Shown: positions 10,486 through 19,054 of the stretch, piece after piece
Layout: every line of letters begins with the position of its first letter
Position numbering within the stretch: position 1 is the stretch's first letter
Origin: JACVRW01 sp963764665
GTDB lineage: Bacteria > Actinomycetota > Thermoleophilia > Solirubrobacterales > Thermoleophilaceae
Assembly (NCBI GenBank): GCA_963764665.1
Contig: CAVXTL010000025.1
Span: 83,141 to 147,140, forward strand
DNA: 64,000 bases
Direction: 5' to 3'
Made by a program: the position numbers and the translations under genes
Notes under the pieces: generated by a model
The model's input: the letters and a program-made list of their open reading frames with translations, nothing else
Told to the model about the DNA's origin: nothing
Database searches by the model: none

Positions 10486-11077
10486 TCAGCACCTCGAAGG
10501 CTTGTGAGAGGCTCAGTCCGCGCGCCGCGAGCAGCACGTCGAGGTGGTAGAGCACGTCGGCCGCCTCCTCGGCCACGCGCTCGTCCGACTCCTCGGCCGC
10601 GGCCCGGGTGACCTCCTCGGCCTCCTCGCGCACCTTCTCGGCGCGCAGCTCCGGATCGCCCATCAGCCGGGCCGTGTGGCTGTCGGGGGCCTGCGCCGCG
10701 GCGCGCTCGGCCACGGTCCGCTCGAGCGTCCCGATCGCCTCGGCGGGCGAGGGCTCCGTGTCGCCGTTGTGGAAGCAGGTTCGCTCGCCCGTATGGCAGG
10801 CCGGCCCGGCGGGCTCCACCTGGGCCAGCAGGGCGTCGGCGTCGCAGTCCCAGCGCAGGCCGCGCACGCGCTGCACGTTCCCCGAGGTGGCGCCCTTGTG
10901 CCATAGCTCCTGCCGCGAGCGGCTCCAGAACCACAGCTCGCCGCTCTCGCGCGTGCGCCGCAGCGCCTCGCGATCCATGTACGCGAGCGTGAGCACCTCC
11001 CCCGTGCGCCAGTCCTGCACCACGCAGGGAAGCGGCCCCTTGTCCCAGGCCAGGCGGTCGTCGAGCGTCGAGTCCAT
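10469..11077 (-). CDS. hisIE: Phosphoribosyl-AMP cyclohydrolase / phosphoribosyl-ATP pyrophosphatase fusion
   Basis: Bifunctional histidine-pathway enzyme (steps 2 and 3). 202 residues from the ATG at 11077. The HisI half has the metal residues in WDCDAD (Cys78) and the zinc site CHTGERTC (Cys94, Cys101); the HisE half from about 115 has the KVREEAEE and EAADVLYHL signatures of the MazG-like fold. A longer start at 11128 would overlap the GNAT gene and adds unrelated residues. It overlaps trpE by 17 bases, placing a histidine gene at the head of the trp block. Confidence 0.93.
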   Translation of the reverse strand: MDSTLDDRLAWDKGPLPCVVQDWRTGEVLTLAYMDREALRRTRESGELWFWSRSRQELWHKGATSGNVQRVRGLRWDCDADALLAQVEPAGPACHTGERTCFHNGDTEPSPAEAIGTLERTVAERAAAQAPDSHTARLMGDPELRAEKVREEAEEVTRAAAEESDERVAEEAADVLYHLDVLLAARGLSLSQAFEVLNDRRR

Positions 11078-11085
11078 CGCGCTGA

Positions 11086-11859
11086 TTATGGAGGTGTCGA
11101 GTGGAGCGGCAGCTTGAGGAACTCCCACTGGATGTCCAGATCCTCGAACCCGAGCCGCCGATACAGGTGCTGGGGCCAGTCCTCACCCTCGCTCAGGAGG
11201 AACACCGGATCGAGGCCGTCGGCGGCGGCCGCGTCCAGCGCAGCGAGCACCGCGGCCCGCGCGTGGCCACGGTTCCGGTGCGCCCCGAGCGTGCAGACCT
11301 GGTCGATCTGGCCGATCCCGTCGCGGTGCAGGAGCCGGCAGCACGAATACGGCCCCTCGGGCGGCGAGCCGAAGTCGCGCGCCCCGAACTCGCTGGTGTA
11401 GCGATCGTCCATCGCCTCGAGCTGGCGGACAGTCTCGCCGCCGCCACCCAGCGACTGCTCGGTGCGGAACTCGGCCAGCAGGCGCGCGCCGGCTTGCCGG
11501 CCCACCTCGGTGCCCAGGCCGGGGCGCGCCGCTCGGTCCGGGCCGCGCCGGAGCACCATCAGGATGAGCCGCGTGACGTTCCAGCCCAGTCGCGCCAGCT
11601 CCGGCGCCAGGCGCTCGCCGAGCTCGGTGTCCGGCACGAACAGCTGGCGGTGGCCCAGCGCGCCCTGCACCTCCTCGGCCTCGTCCACGACCTCGTCCAG
11701 GGTCACATCGGGGTTCTCCACCCGCAGGGCGTTCATCTGCCACACGCTCGGCAGGCTCGGAGTCATGAGGGCCGTGCCGCAGCGGACCGGCCGCACGTCG
11801 TCGCAGACCGCCTCCTCGCTCTCGTCGAGGAACCTCAGGATGCGCTCGAGCTCGGTCAC
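11086..11859 (-). CDS. GNAT-family acetyltransferase
   Basis: 257-residue protein with a C-terminal GNAT fold: the acetyl-CoA loop is seen as LGAHRNRGHARAAV near 195-208, followed by the closing LYRRLGFEDLD strand. The N-terminal half resembles a second, degenerate acetyltransferase-like domain. The substrate is unknown. It sits between era and hisIE, overlapping era by ATGA and ending eight bases before hisIE, so it appears to be part of the same long transcript. Confidence 0.75.
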   Translation of the reverse strand: MTELERILRFLDESEEAVCDDVRPVRCGTALMTPSLPSVWQMNALRVENPDVTLDEVVDEAEEVQGALGHRQLFVPDTELGERLAPELARLGWNVTRLILMVLRRGPDRAARPGLGTEVGRQAGARLLAEFRTEQSLGGGGETVRQLEAMDDRYTSEFGARDFGSPPEGPYSCCRLLHRDGIGQIDQVCTLGAHRNRGHARAAVLAALDAAAADGLDPVFLLSEGEDWPQHLYRRLGFEDLDIQWEFLKLPLHSTPP

Positions 11860-12737
11860 TCGATGCCGAGCCGGTCGAGCAGGCCCTCGTCGCGGCGCCA
11901 GCCGCGTCGGACGCGTACCTGGAGCTCCAGGTGCATGCGCTCGCCGCGGGAGCGCTCGATCTCGCGCCGCGCGGCCGTCCCGATCGCCTTGATCATCCGG
12001 CCGCCCGACCCGACCAGGATCGCCTTCTGGGACTCGCTCTCGGCCCAGACCTGGGCGCGCACCATCAGCAGGCCGTCGTCGCGCACCTCGATCTCGGACA
12101 CCTCCACCTCCACGGCGTGCGGAAGCTCCTGACGCGTGCGGCGCAGCACCTGCTCGCGCACGAGCTCGGCCAGGCGCACGTTCTCGGGCATGTCGGTGTG
12201 GTCCTCCGGCGGGTAGAGGAAGGGGCCCTCCGGCAGCAAGGTCACGAGGTGCTCCACCAGCGCGGGGACCCCGGTGCCCTTGCGGGCGCTGATCGGGAAC
12301 ACGTCGCCGGGCAGCCCGAGCTCGCCCGCCGCGGCCAGCGCCTGGACGGTGCCGGCCCTGTCGAGGCTGTCCACCTTGTTCACCGCGGTCACGGTGGCCA
12401 CGCCGGCCCGCTCGATGGCGCGCGCGATGTAGCGGTCGCCCGGCCCCACCGTGTGCTCGCCGTTCAGCACGAACAGCGCGGCGTCGGCGTCGCCCAGCGC
12501 GCGCTCCACCTGGCGTTGCATCCGCTCGGTGAGCGTGTCGCGCGGGCGCTGCACGCCCGGCAGGTCCACGAGCACGAGCTGCCAGTCGTCGCCGGTCACG
12601 ATGCCGCGCACCTCGCGACGGGTGGTCTGCGGCTTGTCGGACACGATCGCCACCTTGTCGTCCACGATCGCGTTCACCAGCGTGGACTTGCCGGCGTTCG
12701 GCCGTCCGGCGAGCGCCACGAACCCGGATCGCGTCAT
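11856..12737 (-). CDS. era: GTPase Era
   Basis: Ribosome-associated GTPase for 16S rRNA maturation and 30S assembly. 293 residues: a GTPase domain with G1 GRPNAGKST (11-19), G3 DLPG (58-61) and G4 NKVD (near 121), then a KH domain (about 200-285) with ILVGSGGRMIKAIG as the RNA-binding GxxG loop. It follows ybeY with an ATGA overlap, as in the common phoH-ybeY-era order. Confidence 0.97.
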   Translation of the reverse strand: MTRSGFVALAGRPNAGKSTLVNAIVDDKVAIVSDKPQTTRREVRGIVTGDDWQLVLVDLPGVQRPRDTLTERMQRQVERALGDADAALFVLNGEHTVGPGDRYIARAIERAGVATVTAVNKVDSLDRAGTVQALAAAGELGLPGDVFPISARKGTGVPALVEHLVTLLPEGPFLYPPEDHTDMPENVRLAELVREQVLRRTRQELPHAVEVEVSEIEVRDDGLLMVRAQVWAESESQKAILVGSGGRMIKAIGTAARREIERSRGERMHLELQVRVRRGWRRDEGLLDRLGIE

Positions 12738-13108
12738 CCGGAGCCCAGCCCGGTCATCACCTGACGCTGGAGATCGAGCATCTCTCCGGAGTCGCGCTCG
12801 TGGTCGTATCCGCAGAGGTGGAGCACGCCGTGCACCACCGCCTCGGTCAGGTCGGTGGTGTGCTCCGGGCAGACCACGACGTCACCCAGCTCACGCGGAC
12901 CCGCGCTCGCGCTGAGCTCGTCCACCGGGAACGAGAGCACGTCCGTGGGGCTGTCGAGGCCGCGGTGCTCGCGGTTGAGCCGCCGGATCTCCTCCTCGCC
13001 GACGAAAGCGACTGCAAGGTGACCCTCGGCCACGCCGGCGGCGCGAAGCGCGGCCTCGGCCGGCGCGCGCAGCTCTCCCGGAGCGTCGATGAGATCCAGC
13101 TCGATCAG
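12734..13108 (-). CDS. ybeY: Endoribonuclease YbeY, probable CTG start
   Basis: Metal-dependent RNase for 16S rRNA 3' maturation and ribosome quality control. The zinc motif HGVLHLCGYDHE is intact. The first ATG/GTG in frame (GTG at 13033) would give only 99 residues and remove the first strand and helix of the fold. Extending back reaches a CTG at 13108 whose last two bases begin the phoH stop (CTGA), adding IELDLIDAPGELRAPAEAAL, which matches the usual N-terminus. I take CTG as the start (124 residues). The same CTGA arrangement occurs at prmA and at the LOG gene. Confidence 0.85.
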   Translation of the reverse strand: MIELDLIDAPGELRAPAEAALRAAGVAEGHLAVAFVGEEEIRRLNREHRGLDSPTDVLSFPVDELSASAGPRELGDVVVCPEHTTDLTEAVVHGVLHLCGYDHERDSGEMLDLQRQVMTGLGSG

Positions 13109-14085
13109 GCTTGTCCGTGGCGCCGGGCCTCGCGGAGCGGCGGGGCCTGGTTCTCCGCGTACTCGTTGTAGGCGGCCACGATCCGCTGGACGAGCTTGTG
13201 CCGCACCACGTCCTCGCCGCCGAACCGCACGAACTCGATGCCCTCCACGTTCTCGAGGATGTCGCCGATCACGAGCAGGCCGGAGCGCTGGTCCTTGGGA
13301 AGATCGATCTGCGTCACGTCGCCGGTGACCACCATCTTCGAGTTGAAGCCGAGCCGCGTGAGGAACATCTTGATCTGCTCCGGGCTCGTGTTCTGGGCCT
13401 CGTCGAGGATGATGAACGAGTCGTTGAGGGTCCGACCGCGCATGAACGCGAGCGGTGCGACCTCGATCACGCCCCGCTCGAGGTGCTGGTTGACCTTCTC
13501 CGGCTCGAGCATGTCGTAGAGGGCGTCGAAGAGCGGCCGCAGGTACGGATCGACCTTGGCCATCAGGTCGCCCGGCAGGAATCCGAGCCGCTCGCCCGCC
13601 TCCACCGCCGGCCGCGTGAGCACGATGCGGTTGACCTCGCGCCGCGACAGCGCCGCCACGGCCATGGCCACGGCCAGGAACGACTTGCCGGTGCCGGCCG
13701 GGCCGATCCCCACCGAGATGGTGTTGCGGCGGATCGCGTCCACGTACCGCTTCTGGTTCACGGTCTTGGGAGCCACACGCAGGCCGCGGTGGCGCCAGAC
13801 CACGTCCTCGAGGATGCGGCTCGGGCTCTCGTGGCGGTCGAGCGCGCTGGCGATGGCCTCGATCGTGCCGGGGGCGATGTCGTGTCCGGCTCGCACCAGG
13901 TCGCTCAGCTCGCGCACCACGGTCCGGCCCATGGCCACGTCCTCCTCGGAGCCGTCGAGCGTGAGCACGTTGCCGCGCAGGAACACGTCGCAGTCCAGGT
14001 GCTGCTCGAGCGTCTTCATGATCACGTCGCCGGGTCCGGCCAGCTCCGCGGCCACCTCGTTGTCCAGCTCGATCTGGGTGCGCAC
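13105..14085 (-). CDS. phoH: PhoH-family ATPase
   Basis: 326-residue PhoH-like P-loop ATPase; Walker A GPAGTGKS at 128-135, Walker B FIILDEAQN near 231, sensor motif VVTGDVTQIDLP. The N-terminal 100 residues form the KH-like domain typical of the PhoH found next to ybeY and era. Likely acts in RNA metabolism; biochemical role is not settled for the family. GTG start. Its TGA stop overlaps the probable CTG start of ybeY. Confidence 0.94.
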   Translation of the reverse strand: MRTQIELDNEVAAELAGPGDVIMKTLEQHLDCDVFLRGNVLTLDGSEEDVAMGRTVVRELSDLVRAGHDIAPGTIEAIASALDRHESPSRILEDVVWRHRGLRVAPKTVNQKRYVDAIRRNTISVGIGPAGTGKSFLAVAMAVAALSRREVNRIVLTRPAVEAGERLGFLPGDLMAKVDPYLRPLFDALYDMLEPEKVNQHLERGVIEVAPLAFMRGRTLNDSFIILDEAQNTSPEQIKMFLTRLGFNSKMVVTGDVTQIDLPKDQRSGLLVIGDILENVEGIEFVRFGGEDVVRHKLVQRIVAAYNEYAENQAPPLREARRHGQA

Positions 14086-14098
14086 TACGGCAGCCCCA

Positions 14099-14530
14099 TC
14101 AGGGCGTCAGCTTCTCCTTGACCACGGCGCTCACACGCTTGCCGTCTGCCCGGCCCTTGACCTGCGGCATCACGAGCGCCATCACCTTGCCCATCTCGGC
14201 GGGGGAGCTCGCCCCCGACTCGGCCACCGCGTCGCCCACGATCGCGTGCAGCTCCTCCTCGGAGAGCTGCGCCGGCATGTAGCCCGCGATCAGCTCCGCC
14301 TCGCGCTCCTCGGCTGCGGCCAGATCGTCGCGTCCGCCGTCGCGGTACGCCTCGGCCGCCTCCAGACGGCGCTTGCGCTCGCGCTGGAGGACCTCCACGT
14401 CGTCGCTGCCACCGTCCTTCACGGCCTTCTGAAGCTCGCTCACTATCAGCCGCAGGGCGTTCACCCGCTCGCGCTCGCCGGCCTTCATGGCGGTGGTCAC
14501 GTCTGTCTTCACCTGTTCGAGCACGGACAT
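14099..14530 (-). CDS. GatB/YqeY domain protein
   Basis: 143-residue helical protein of the YqeY family, which shares the tRNA-binding tail domain of the GatB amidotransferase subunit. The family signature is seen in LRLIVSELQKA, ELIAGYMPAQLSEEEL and MGKVMALVMPQVKGRADGK. The role of free-standing YqeY is unclear; it may bind tRNA. It precedes phoH by 13 bases, as in many Gram-positive genomes. Confidence 0.93.
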   Translation of the reverse strand: MSVLEQVKTDVTTAMKAGERERVNALRLIVSELQKAVKDGGSDDVEVLQRERKRRLEAAEAYRDGGRDDLAAAEEREAELIAGYMPAQLSEEELHAIVGDAVAESGASSPAEMGKVMALVMPQVKGRADGKRVSAVVKEKLTP

Positions 14531-14613
14531 GGTTCAAGTGTAGGCGGGGCCGGTGCGTTTAGGACGGGTCACCGGACGTCAAGCCGGTCCCGCAAACGGC
14601 CGACGAAGGGGAC

Positions 14614-14844
14614 ATGACCACTGCGCTGCGCTCGCGGCCCAGCGCCCACGCGCGCCAGCTGATCCTCCAGGAAGTCGAGGCGCACCCGTACATCCAGCAG
14701 CGCGACCTCGCGGCGCGACTGCACGACGACACGGGGCTCGCCGAGTCGACCCTCATCACGCTGTTTCAGGCGCTCACTCGCACGGGCGAGCTGGAGCCCG
14801 GCCTCGACGGCCGGCGCAGGACCTATCGGCTGCCGTTGAGGTAG
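14614..14844 (+). CDS. Small winged-helix-like protein
   Basis: 76-residue basic protein. A strong ribosome site (GAAGGGG, 14605-14611) directly precedes the ATG, which supports a real gene. The segment IQQRDLAARLHDDTGLAEST followed by a recognition-helix-like stretch and a basic wing (DGRRRTYRL) looks like a small winged helix-turn-helix regulator. I do not recognise a named family. It is divergent from yqeY and its last 22 bases overlap the 3' end of the flavoenzyme gene on the other strand. Confidence 0.55.
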   Translation: MTTALRSRPSAHARQLILQEVEAHPYIQQRDLAARLHDDTGLAESTLITLFQALTRTGELEPGLDGRRRTYRLPLR

Positions 14845-16070
14845 AGCGCCTCCGGCCCCACGTCGGCAGCCGACGAATAGCCGGCCAGGCCCATCGTGAG
14901 GTCGAAGTCGGCGTGCACGTCGCGGAGCACCTGGCGCACGCCCTGCTCGCCCGCCAGCGCGAGCGCATAGATGTAGGGGCGCCCGAGCAGGACGGCGCGC
15001 GCGCCGAGGGCCAGCGCCTTGAACACGTCTGCTCCGCTGCGCACGCCGCTGTCGAGCAGAACCGGCACGGCGCCGTTCACCGCCTGCACCACGTCCGGCA
15101 GCGCGTCGAGGGTCGCGATGGCCCCGTCCACCTGCCGGCCGCCGTGGTTCGACACGATCAGGCCGTCCACGCCGAAGTCGAGCGCGCGGCGCGCGTCGTC
15201 GGGGTGGCAGATGCCCTTGAGCAGGATCGGCAGGCGGGTGCGCTCGCGCAGGAACGGCAGGTCGTCCCAGTTGAGCGAGGGCCGCGAGTAGATCTCCACG
15301 AAGCGCTGCACCGACTCGCGCGAGATGCGCCGCCGCACCAGCGAGAACAGGGTGGAGAGGGCGCTGGGAGTCGGCCGCGGCCGCGGCGCGTCCACCGCCG
15401 CCCGCGGAGCCGCGCTCTCCTCCTCCACGAGCCGCTGGAACACCGGGTCGCTGGTGTACTGGGCGATCCCCATGCCGCGCAGGAACGGCAGGAATCCCAT
15501 GTCGAGGTCGCGGGTGCGCCAGCCCAGGAGCGTCGTGTCGAGCGTGACCACGATCGCCTCGCATCCACACGCCTCGGCCCGCGAGACGAAGCTCTCCACG
15601 AGCTCGTTCGAGGTGCTCCAGTAGAGCTGGAACCAGCGCGGGCTGTCGCCGAGCGCCTCGGCCACCCGCTCCATGGGCACCGACGCCTGATTGGAGAAGA
15701 CCATCGGCACCCCCTCCCCCGCCGCCGCCCGCGCGGTCGCGAGGTCGGCGTCCGGGTGCGCCATCTCCGCCACGCCGATCGGCGCCAGCAGGAACGGCGC
15801 CGCCAGGCGGCGCCCGAAGAGCTCGACCGACGTATCCCGCCGCGCTGCGTCGCGCAGCATGCGCGGAACGATCCGGTGTCGGCCGAACGCCGCGCGGTTG
15901 GCCCGCATCGTGGCGCCCGTGCCCGCGCCACCCGCGATGTAGGCGAAGGCCTCGGGCCGCATCACCTTCTCGGCCTCGGCCTCCAGGCGGGTCAGATCGG
16001 TGGAGACGCGGGGCCTACGCCCCGAGACCCCGTCCAGGTACACCTGCTGCTGTCGTAGCCGCCCGTCCAT
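14823..16070 (-). CDS. FMN-dependent alpha-hydroxy acid dehydrogenase (lactate oxidase/monooxygenase type)
   Basis: 415-residue TIM-barrel flavoenzyme that oxidises a 2-hydroxy acid, probably lactate, to the 2-oxo acid. Signatures: FAYIAGGAGTGATMRANR near 42-59, the FMN/active-site motif SNHGGRQVDG near 315 with catalytic His, and DSGVRSGADVFKAL. An insertion of about 50 residues between LGWRTRDLDMGFLP and the second barrel half is typical of the lactate 2-monooxygenase-like branch. The N-terminal RQQQVYLDGVSGRRP resembles that branch and favours the ATG at 16070, although this overlaps prmA by 56 bases. A GTG at 16007 is the alternative. Confidence 0.88.
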   Translation of the reverse strand: MDGRLRQQQVYLDGVSGRRPRVSTDLTRLEAEAEKVMRPEAFAYIAGGAGTGATMRANRAAFGRHRIVPRMLRDAARRDTSVELFGRRLAAPFLLAPIGVAEMAHPDADLATARAAAGEGVPMVFSNQASVPMERVAEALGDSPRWFQLYWSTSNELVESFVSRAEACGCEAIVVTLDTTLLGWRTRDLDMGFLPFLRGMGIAQYTSDPVFQRLVEEESAAPRAAVDAPRPRPTPSALSTLFSLVRRRISRESVQRFVEIYSRPSLNWDDLPFLRERTRLPILLKGICHPDDARRALDFGVDGLIVSNHGGRQVDGAIATLDALPDVVQAVNGAVPVLLDSGVRSGADVFKALALGARAVLLGRPYIYALALAGEQGVRQVLRDVHADFDLTMGLAGYSSAADVGPEALYLNGSR

Positions 16071-16881
16071 CGCCGGCGGGTTCTACCAGCAGCAGCGCGC
16101 TCCACCCCGCGTCGGTCAGCCGCGCCGACTCGCGGAGCGGCGCGAACGCCGCGGCCACCTCGTCCTCCTCGCCCACCAGGAGCCCGGACGCGATCAGCGC
16201 CCGCGGCGGGCGGGCCATCAGCGCCGCCACGCGCAGGAGCAGCGGGCGCACGAGGTTCGCGGCAACCACGTCGGCCTCCGGCGGCGGGCCGTCGCGTAGG
16301 TCGAGCCGTCCCACATCGTCGAGCCGAATCCCGTTCACGCGGGCGTTCTCGATCGTGGCCTCCACCGCCGCCTGCTCCGCGTCCACCGCCCTGACCGGCG
16401 CGAAGCCGAGCCGTGCCGCGGCCAGCGCCAGCACGCCGGAGCCGCAGCCGAGGTCCACGAAGGACCCGCGCGCCTCCAGGCCCAGCAGCAGCTCGAGGGA
16501 GAGCCGGGTGGTGGGATGCGCGCCCGTGCCGAACGCCTGCCCGGGATCCACCACGAACTCCTCGATTCCCGGCTCGTCCACCGGGGGCTCCCAGGGCGGT
16601 CGCACGCGCAGCCGCCCGCTCACCACAACCGGCCGGTGGAAGCGCCGCCAGCGCTCGGCCCAGTCGTCGGCCACCTCGTCGCCGCTCACGAGCACGCGCA
16701 CGCCGGCCACCTCGGCCTCGCCGCGGGGCAGCGCGGGCAGCTCGCCGGGAGCGCCGTAGACGGCGTACTCCACGAATCCCTCCCCGTCCACCTGCTCCAC
16801 GCCGGACGGAGCCATCTCCAGCAGCGCCGCGAGCACCAGCTCGGCGTCAGCCGCGGGCGCCCTCACGGCCAGGCGGATCAG
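16015..16881 (-). CDS. prmA: Ribosomal protein L11 methyltransferase, probable CTG start
   Basis: SAM-dependent methyltransferase that trimethylates ribosomal protein L11. Key motifs are FVVDPGQAFGTGAHPTT, the SAM site DLGCGSGVLALAAA, and the catalytic-region NLVRPLLL in place of the usual NIL. No ATG or GTG precedes the conserved N-terminus IRLAVRAP; a CTG at 16881 does, and its TG begins the dnaJ stop (CTGA). This gives 288 residues. The C-terminus runs about 20 residues past the usual end and overlaps the flavoenzyme start. The dnaJ-prmA order is common. Confidence 0.9.
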   Translation of the reverse strand: MIRLAVRAPAADAELVLAALLEMAPSGVEQVDGEGFVEYAVYGAPGELPALPRGEAEVAGVRVLVSGDEVADDWAERWRRFHRPVVVSGRLRVRPPWEPPVDEPGIEEFVVDPGQAFGTGAHPTTRLSLELLLGLEARGSFVDLGCGSGVLALAAARLGFAPVRAVDAEQAAVEATIENARVNGIRLDDVGRLDLRDGPPPEADVVAANLVRPLLLRVAALMARPPRALIASGLLVGEEDEVAAAFAPLRESARLTDAGWSALLLVEPAGDGRAATTAAGVPGRGLGA

Positions 16882-18005
16882 CGGAACGCGCGCCTGACCT
16901 TGGCCAGCAGGGACTCGTCGTCGCCCGGCTCGGCCAGGTTCTCGTCCGTGAGCGATCCGCGCAGCTCCTCGAGCAGCTCCTGCTGGCGTGCCGAGAGGTT
17001 TCGCGGGATCACCACGTTCATCACCACGCGCTGGTCGCCGCGACGGCCGCGCCCGATCGTGGGCATGCCACGGCCGCGGAGCGTGACCACCGTGCCCGGC
17101 TGGGTGCCGGCGGGCACGTCCAGCTCCTCGTCGCCGTCGAGCGTGGCCACCGTGACGGTGGCCCCGAGGGCGGCTGCGGGGGCGGGCACGTCCACGACGG
17201 TCACCAGGTCGCTTCCGTCGCGCAGGAAGCGCTCGTCGGCCGCAACGCGCACCAGCACGTAGAGGTCGCCCGGAGGGCCGCCGCGCTCGCCGGCGTGGCC
17301 GCGTCCGGTCAGCCGGATCCGCTGCTCGTCGGCGATTCCGGCGGGCACGTCCACCGACAGGGTCTTGCGCACCGCCTTGCGCCCGCGACCGGCGCAGGCC
17401 TCGCAGGGCTGCGACGGGATCTTGCCCTCGCCGTCGCACACGTCGCAGGCCTGCTCGCGCACGAGCTGGCCGAACGCGGTGCGGGTTACCGCTCGCAGGC
17501 GGCCGGCGCCGTCGCAGCGCCCGCAGGTCTCGATCGGGGTGCCGGGCTCGGCACGGTTGCCATGGCAGCGCTCGCAGGCGTCCACCAGGTCGTAGGACAC
17601 CTCGACCGTGTCGCCGCGAGCGGCCTGCTCCAGGGTGATCTCCACCGCCACGCCCACGTCGCCGCCCTGCACCCGGCCCGCGCCGCGGCCGGCACCGCCG
17701 CCGAACGGGTCGCCGCCGAAGAAGGCGTCGAAGATGTCCCCGAAGGACCCGAAGCCGTGGGCGGTGGACGCGAAGCCGCCCGACTCGAGCCCCTCGAAGC
17801 CGTAGCGGTCGAAGGTGGCGCGGCGCTCGGCGTCGGAGAGGATCTCGTAGGCCTCGGCGGCCTCCTTGAACTTCTCCTCGGCCTCCGGGTCGTGGTTGTT
17901 CACGTCCGGGTGCAGCTCGCGGGCGAGCGCGCGGAAGGCCTTCTTGACCCCGCGCTCGTCGGCGTCACGGCCTACGCCCAGCACCTCGTACGGGTCGCGC
18001 CTCAC
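16878..18005 (-). CDS. dnaJ: Chaperone protein DnaJ
   Basis: Hsp40 co-chaperone that stimulates DnaK and delivers clients. 375 residues: J domain 1-66 with HPD at 32-34, Gly/Phe-rich linker, four zinc-finger repeats (CERCHGN, CGRCDGAG, CDVCDGEG, CEACAGRG) and the C-terminal substrate domains. GTG start overlapping the hrcA stop as GTGA, so it is co-translated with its repressor. No dnaK or grpE lies in the window, so this hrcA-dnaJ pair is split from the rest of the chaperone system. Confidence 0.97.
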   Translation of the reverse strand: MRRDPYEVLGVGRDADERGVKKAFRALARELHPDVNNHDPEAEEKFKEAAEAYEILSDAERRATFDRYGFEGLESGGFASTAHGFGSFGDIFDAFFGGDPFGGGAGRGAGRVQGGDVGVAVEITLEQAARGDTVEVSYDLVDACERCHGNRAEPGTPIETCGRCDGAGRLRAVTRTAFGQLVREQACDVCDGEGKIPSQPCEACAGRGRKAVRKTLSVDVPAGIADEQRIRLTGRGHAGERGGPPGDLYVLVRVAADERFLRDGSDLVTVVDVPAPAAALGATVTVATLDGDEELDVPAGTQPGTVVTLRGRGMPTIGRGRRGDQRVVMNVVIPRNLSARQQELLEELRGSLTDENLAEPGDDESLLAKVRRAFR

Positions 18006-19028
18006 TCGTCGTACACCTCAGCCACGAAGCGCGACAGCTCCGAAGCGGCCTGGCGCACGGCGATGATGGCGCCGGGGTAGTCCATCCGGACCGGGCCGAT
18101 CACCGAAACCGCGCCGAGGTTCCGGCGGGCGAGACCGTAGTTCGCGCCGACGATGCTCAGCGAGCGCAGCTCGGGTGCCAGGTTCTCCTCGCCGATGCGC
18201 AGGAACACGCTCGGCTCGGACAGCGACTGGCGCAGCACTCCGAGCAGCGCGCGGCGGTGCTCGAGCACCTCGAGGATCGAGGCCAGCTGCGAGAGCTCCT
18301 GGAAGCGGTGCTCCGACACGAGCCGCGCGGCGCCGTCCATGAAGAGGGTGTTCTCGGCGGTGTCCTCGAGCTCCGTGAACGCCGGCGCGAGGGTGGCGAG
18401 GAACTCGCGCTCGCGCTGCGACAGCTGCTCGTCGGCGAGCCGCGCCTGGACCAGGCGCGAGCCCACGTCGAGGCCGCCGAGGCCCTCGTTCAGGTAGCTC
18501 GCCGCCCAGTCGATCAGGCCCGACGTCCACCGGCTCGTCGTAGGACACCACCCGCTTGGTCACGCCGCCGGTGGACGAGATCACCACCACCATCGCCAGC
18601 TGGGGCTGCATCAGCAGCACCTCCACGTGGCGGATCGTGGCGGTCTCGATCGGCGGCGCCGTGACCAGCGCGAGCAGGTTCGTGACCTGCGACAGCTGCT
18701 CGGTGGTGGCGCGCATGGCCTCGTCCACCTCGCGGCGCATGAAGGACAGCTCCACGGCCTTGCGGGGCACCGGCAGGCGGCCCTCCACGAGCACCCTGTC
18801 CACGTAGAAGCGATAGCCGCGGTCGGTGGGCACGCGGCCCGCCGAGGTGTGCGGATGCTCGAGCAGCCCGATCTCCTCCAGGCGAGCCAGCTCGGCGCGC
18901 ACCGTCGACGGGCCCCACGGGATGTCGTCCTGCTCCGCGATCCACTTCGAGCCCACGGGCTGGTCGAGCGACACGTGTCCCTCCACCACCTTGCGCAGCA
19001 GGAAGCTCTGTCGATCGGAGATCTCCAC
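18002..19028 (-). CDS. hrcA: Heat-inducible repressor HrcA, frame broken near 18518-18522
   Basis: Winged-helix repressor of heat-shock genes that binds CIRCE operators. The N-terminal part (GTG at 19028 to about 18520) has the HTH (WIAEQDDIPWGPSTVRAELARL) and GAF-like beginning. The rest (LIDWAASYLNEGL, then GSRLVQARLADEQ to the end at VAEVYDE) is in the next frame. The span is 3n+1 and one extra base in the GGGCC run restores a 341-residue protein. Both parts are typical, so a sequence error is likely. No CIRCE inverted repeat (TTAGCACTC/GAGTGCTAA) is seen upstream or before dnaJ. Confidence 0.88.
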
Positions 19029-19054
19029 AGCCCTATTGTGGCGGGCGACCAGAG

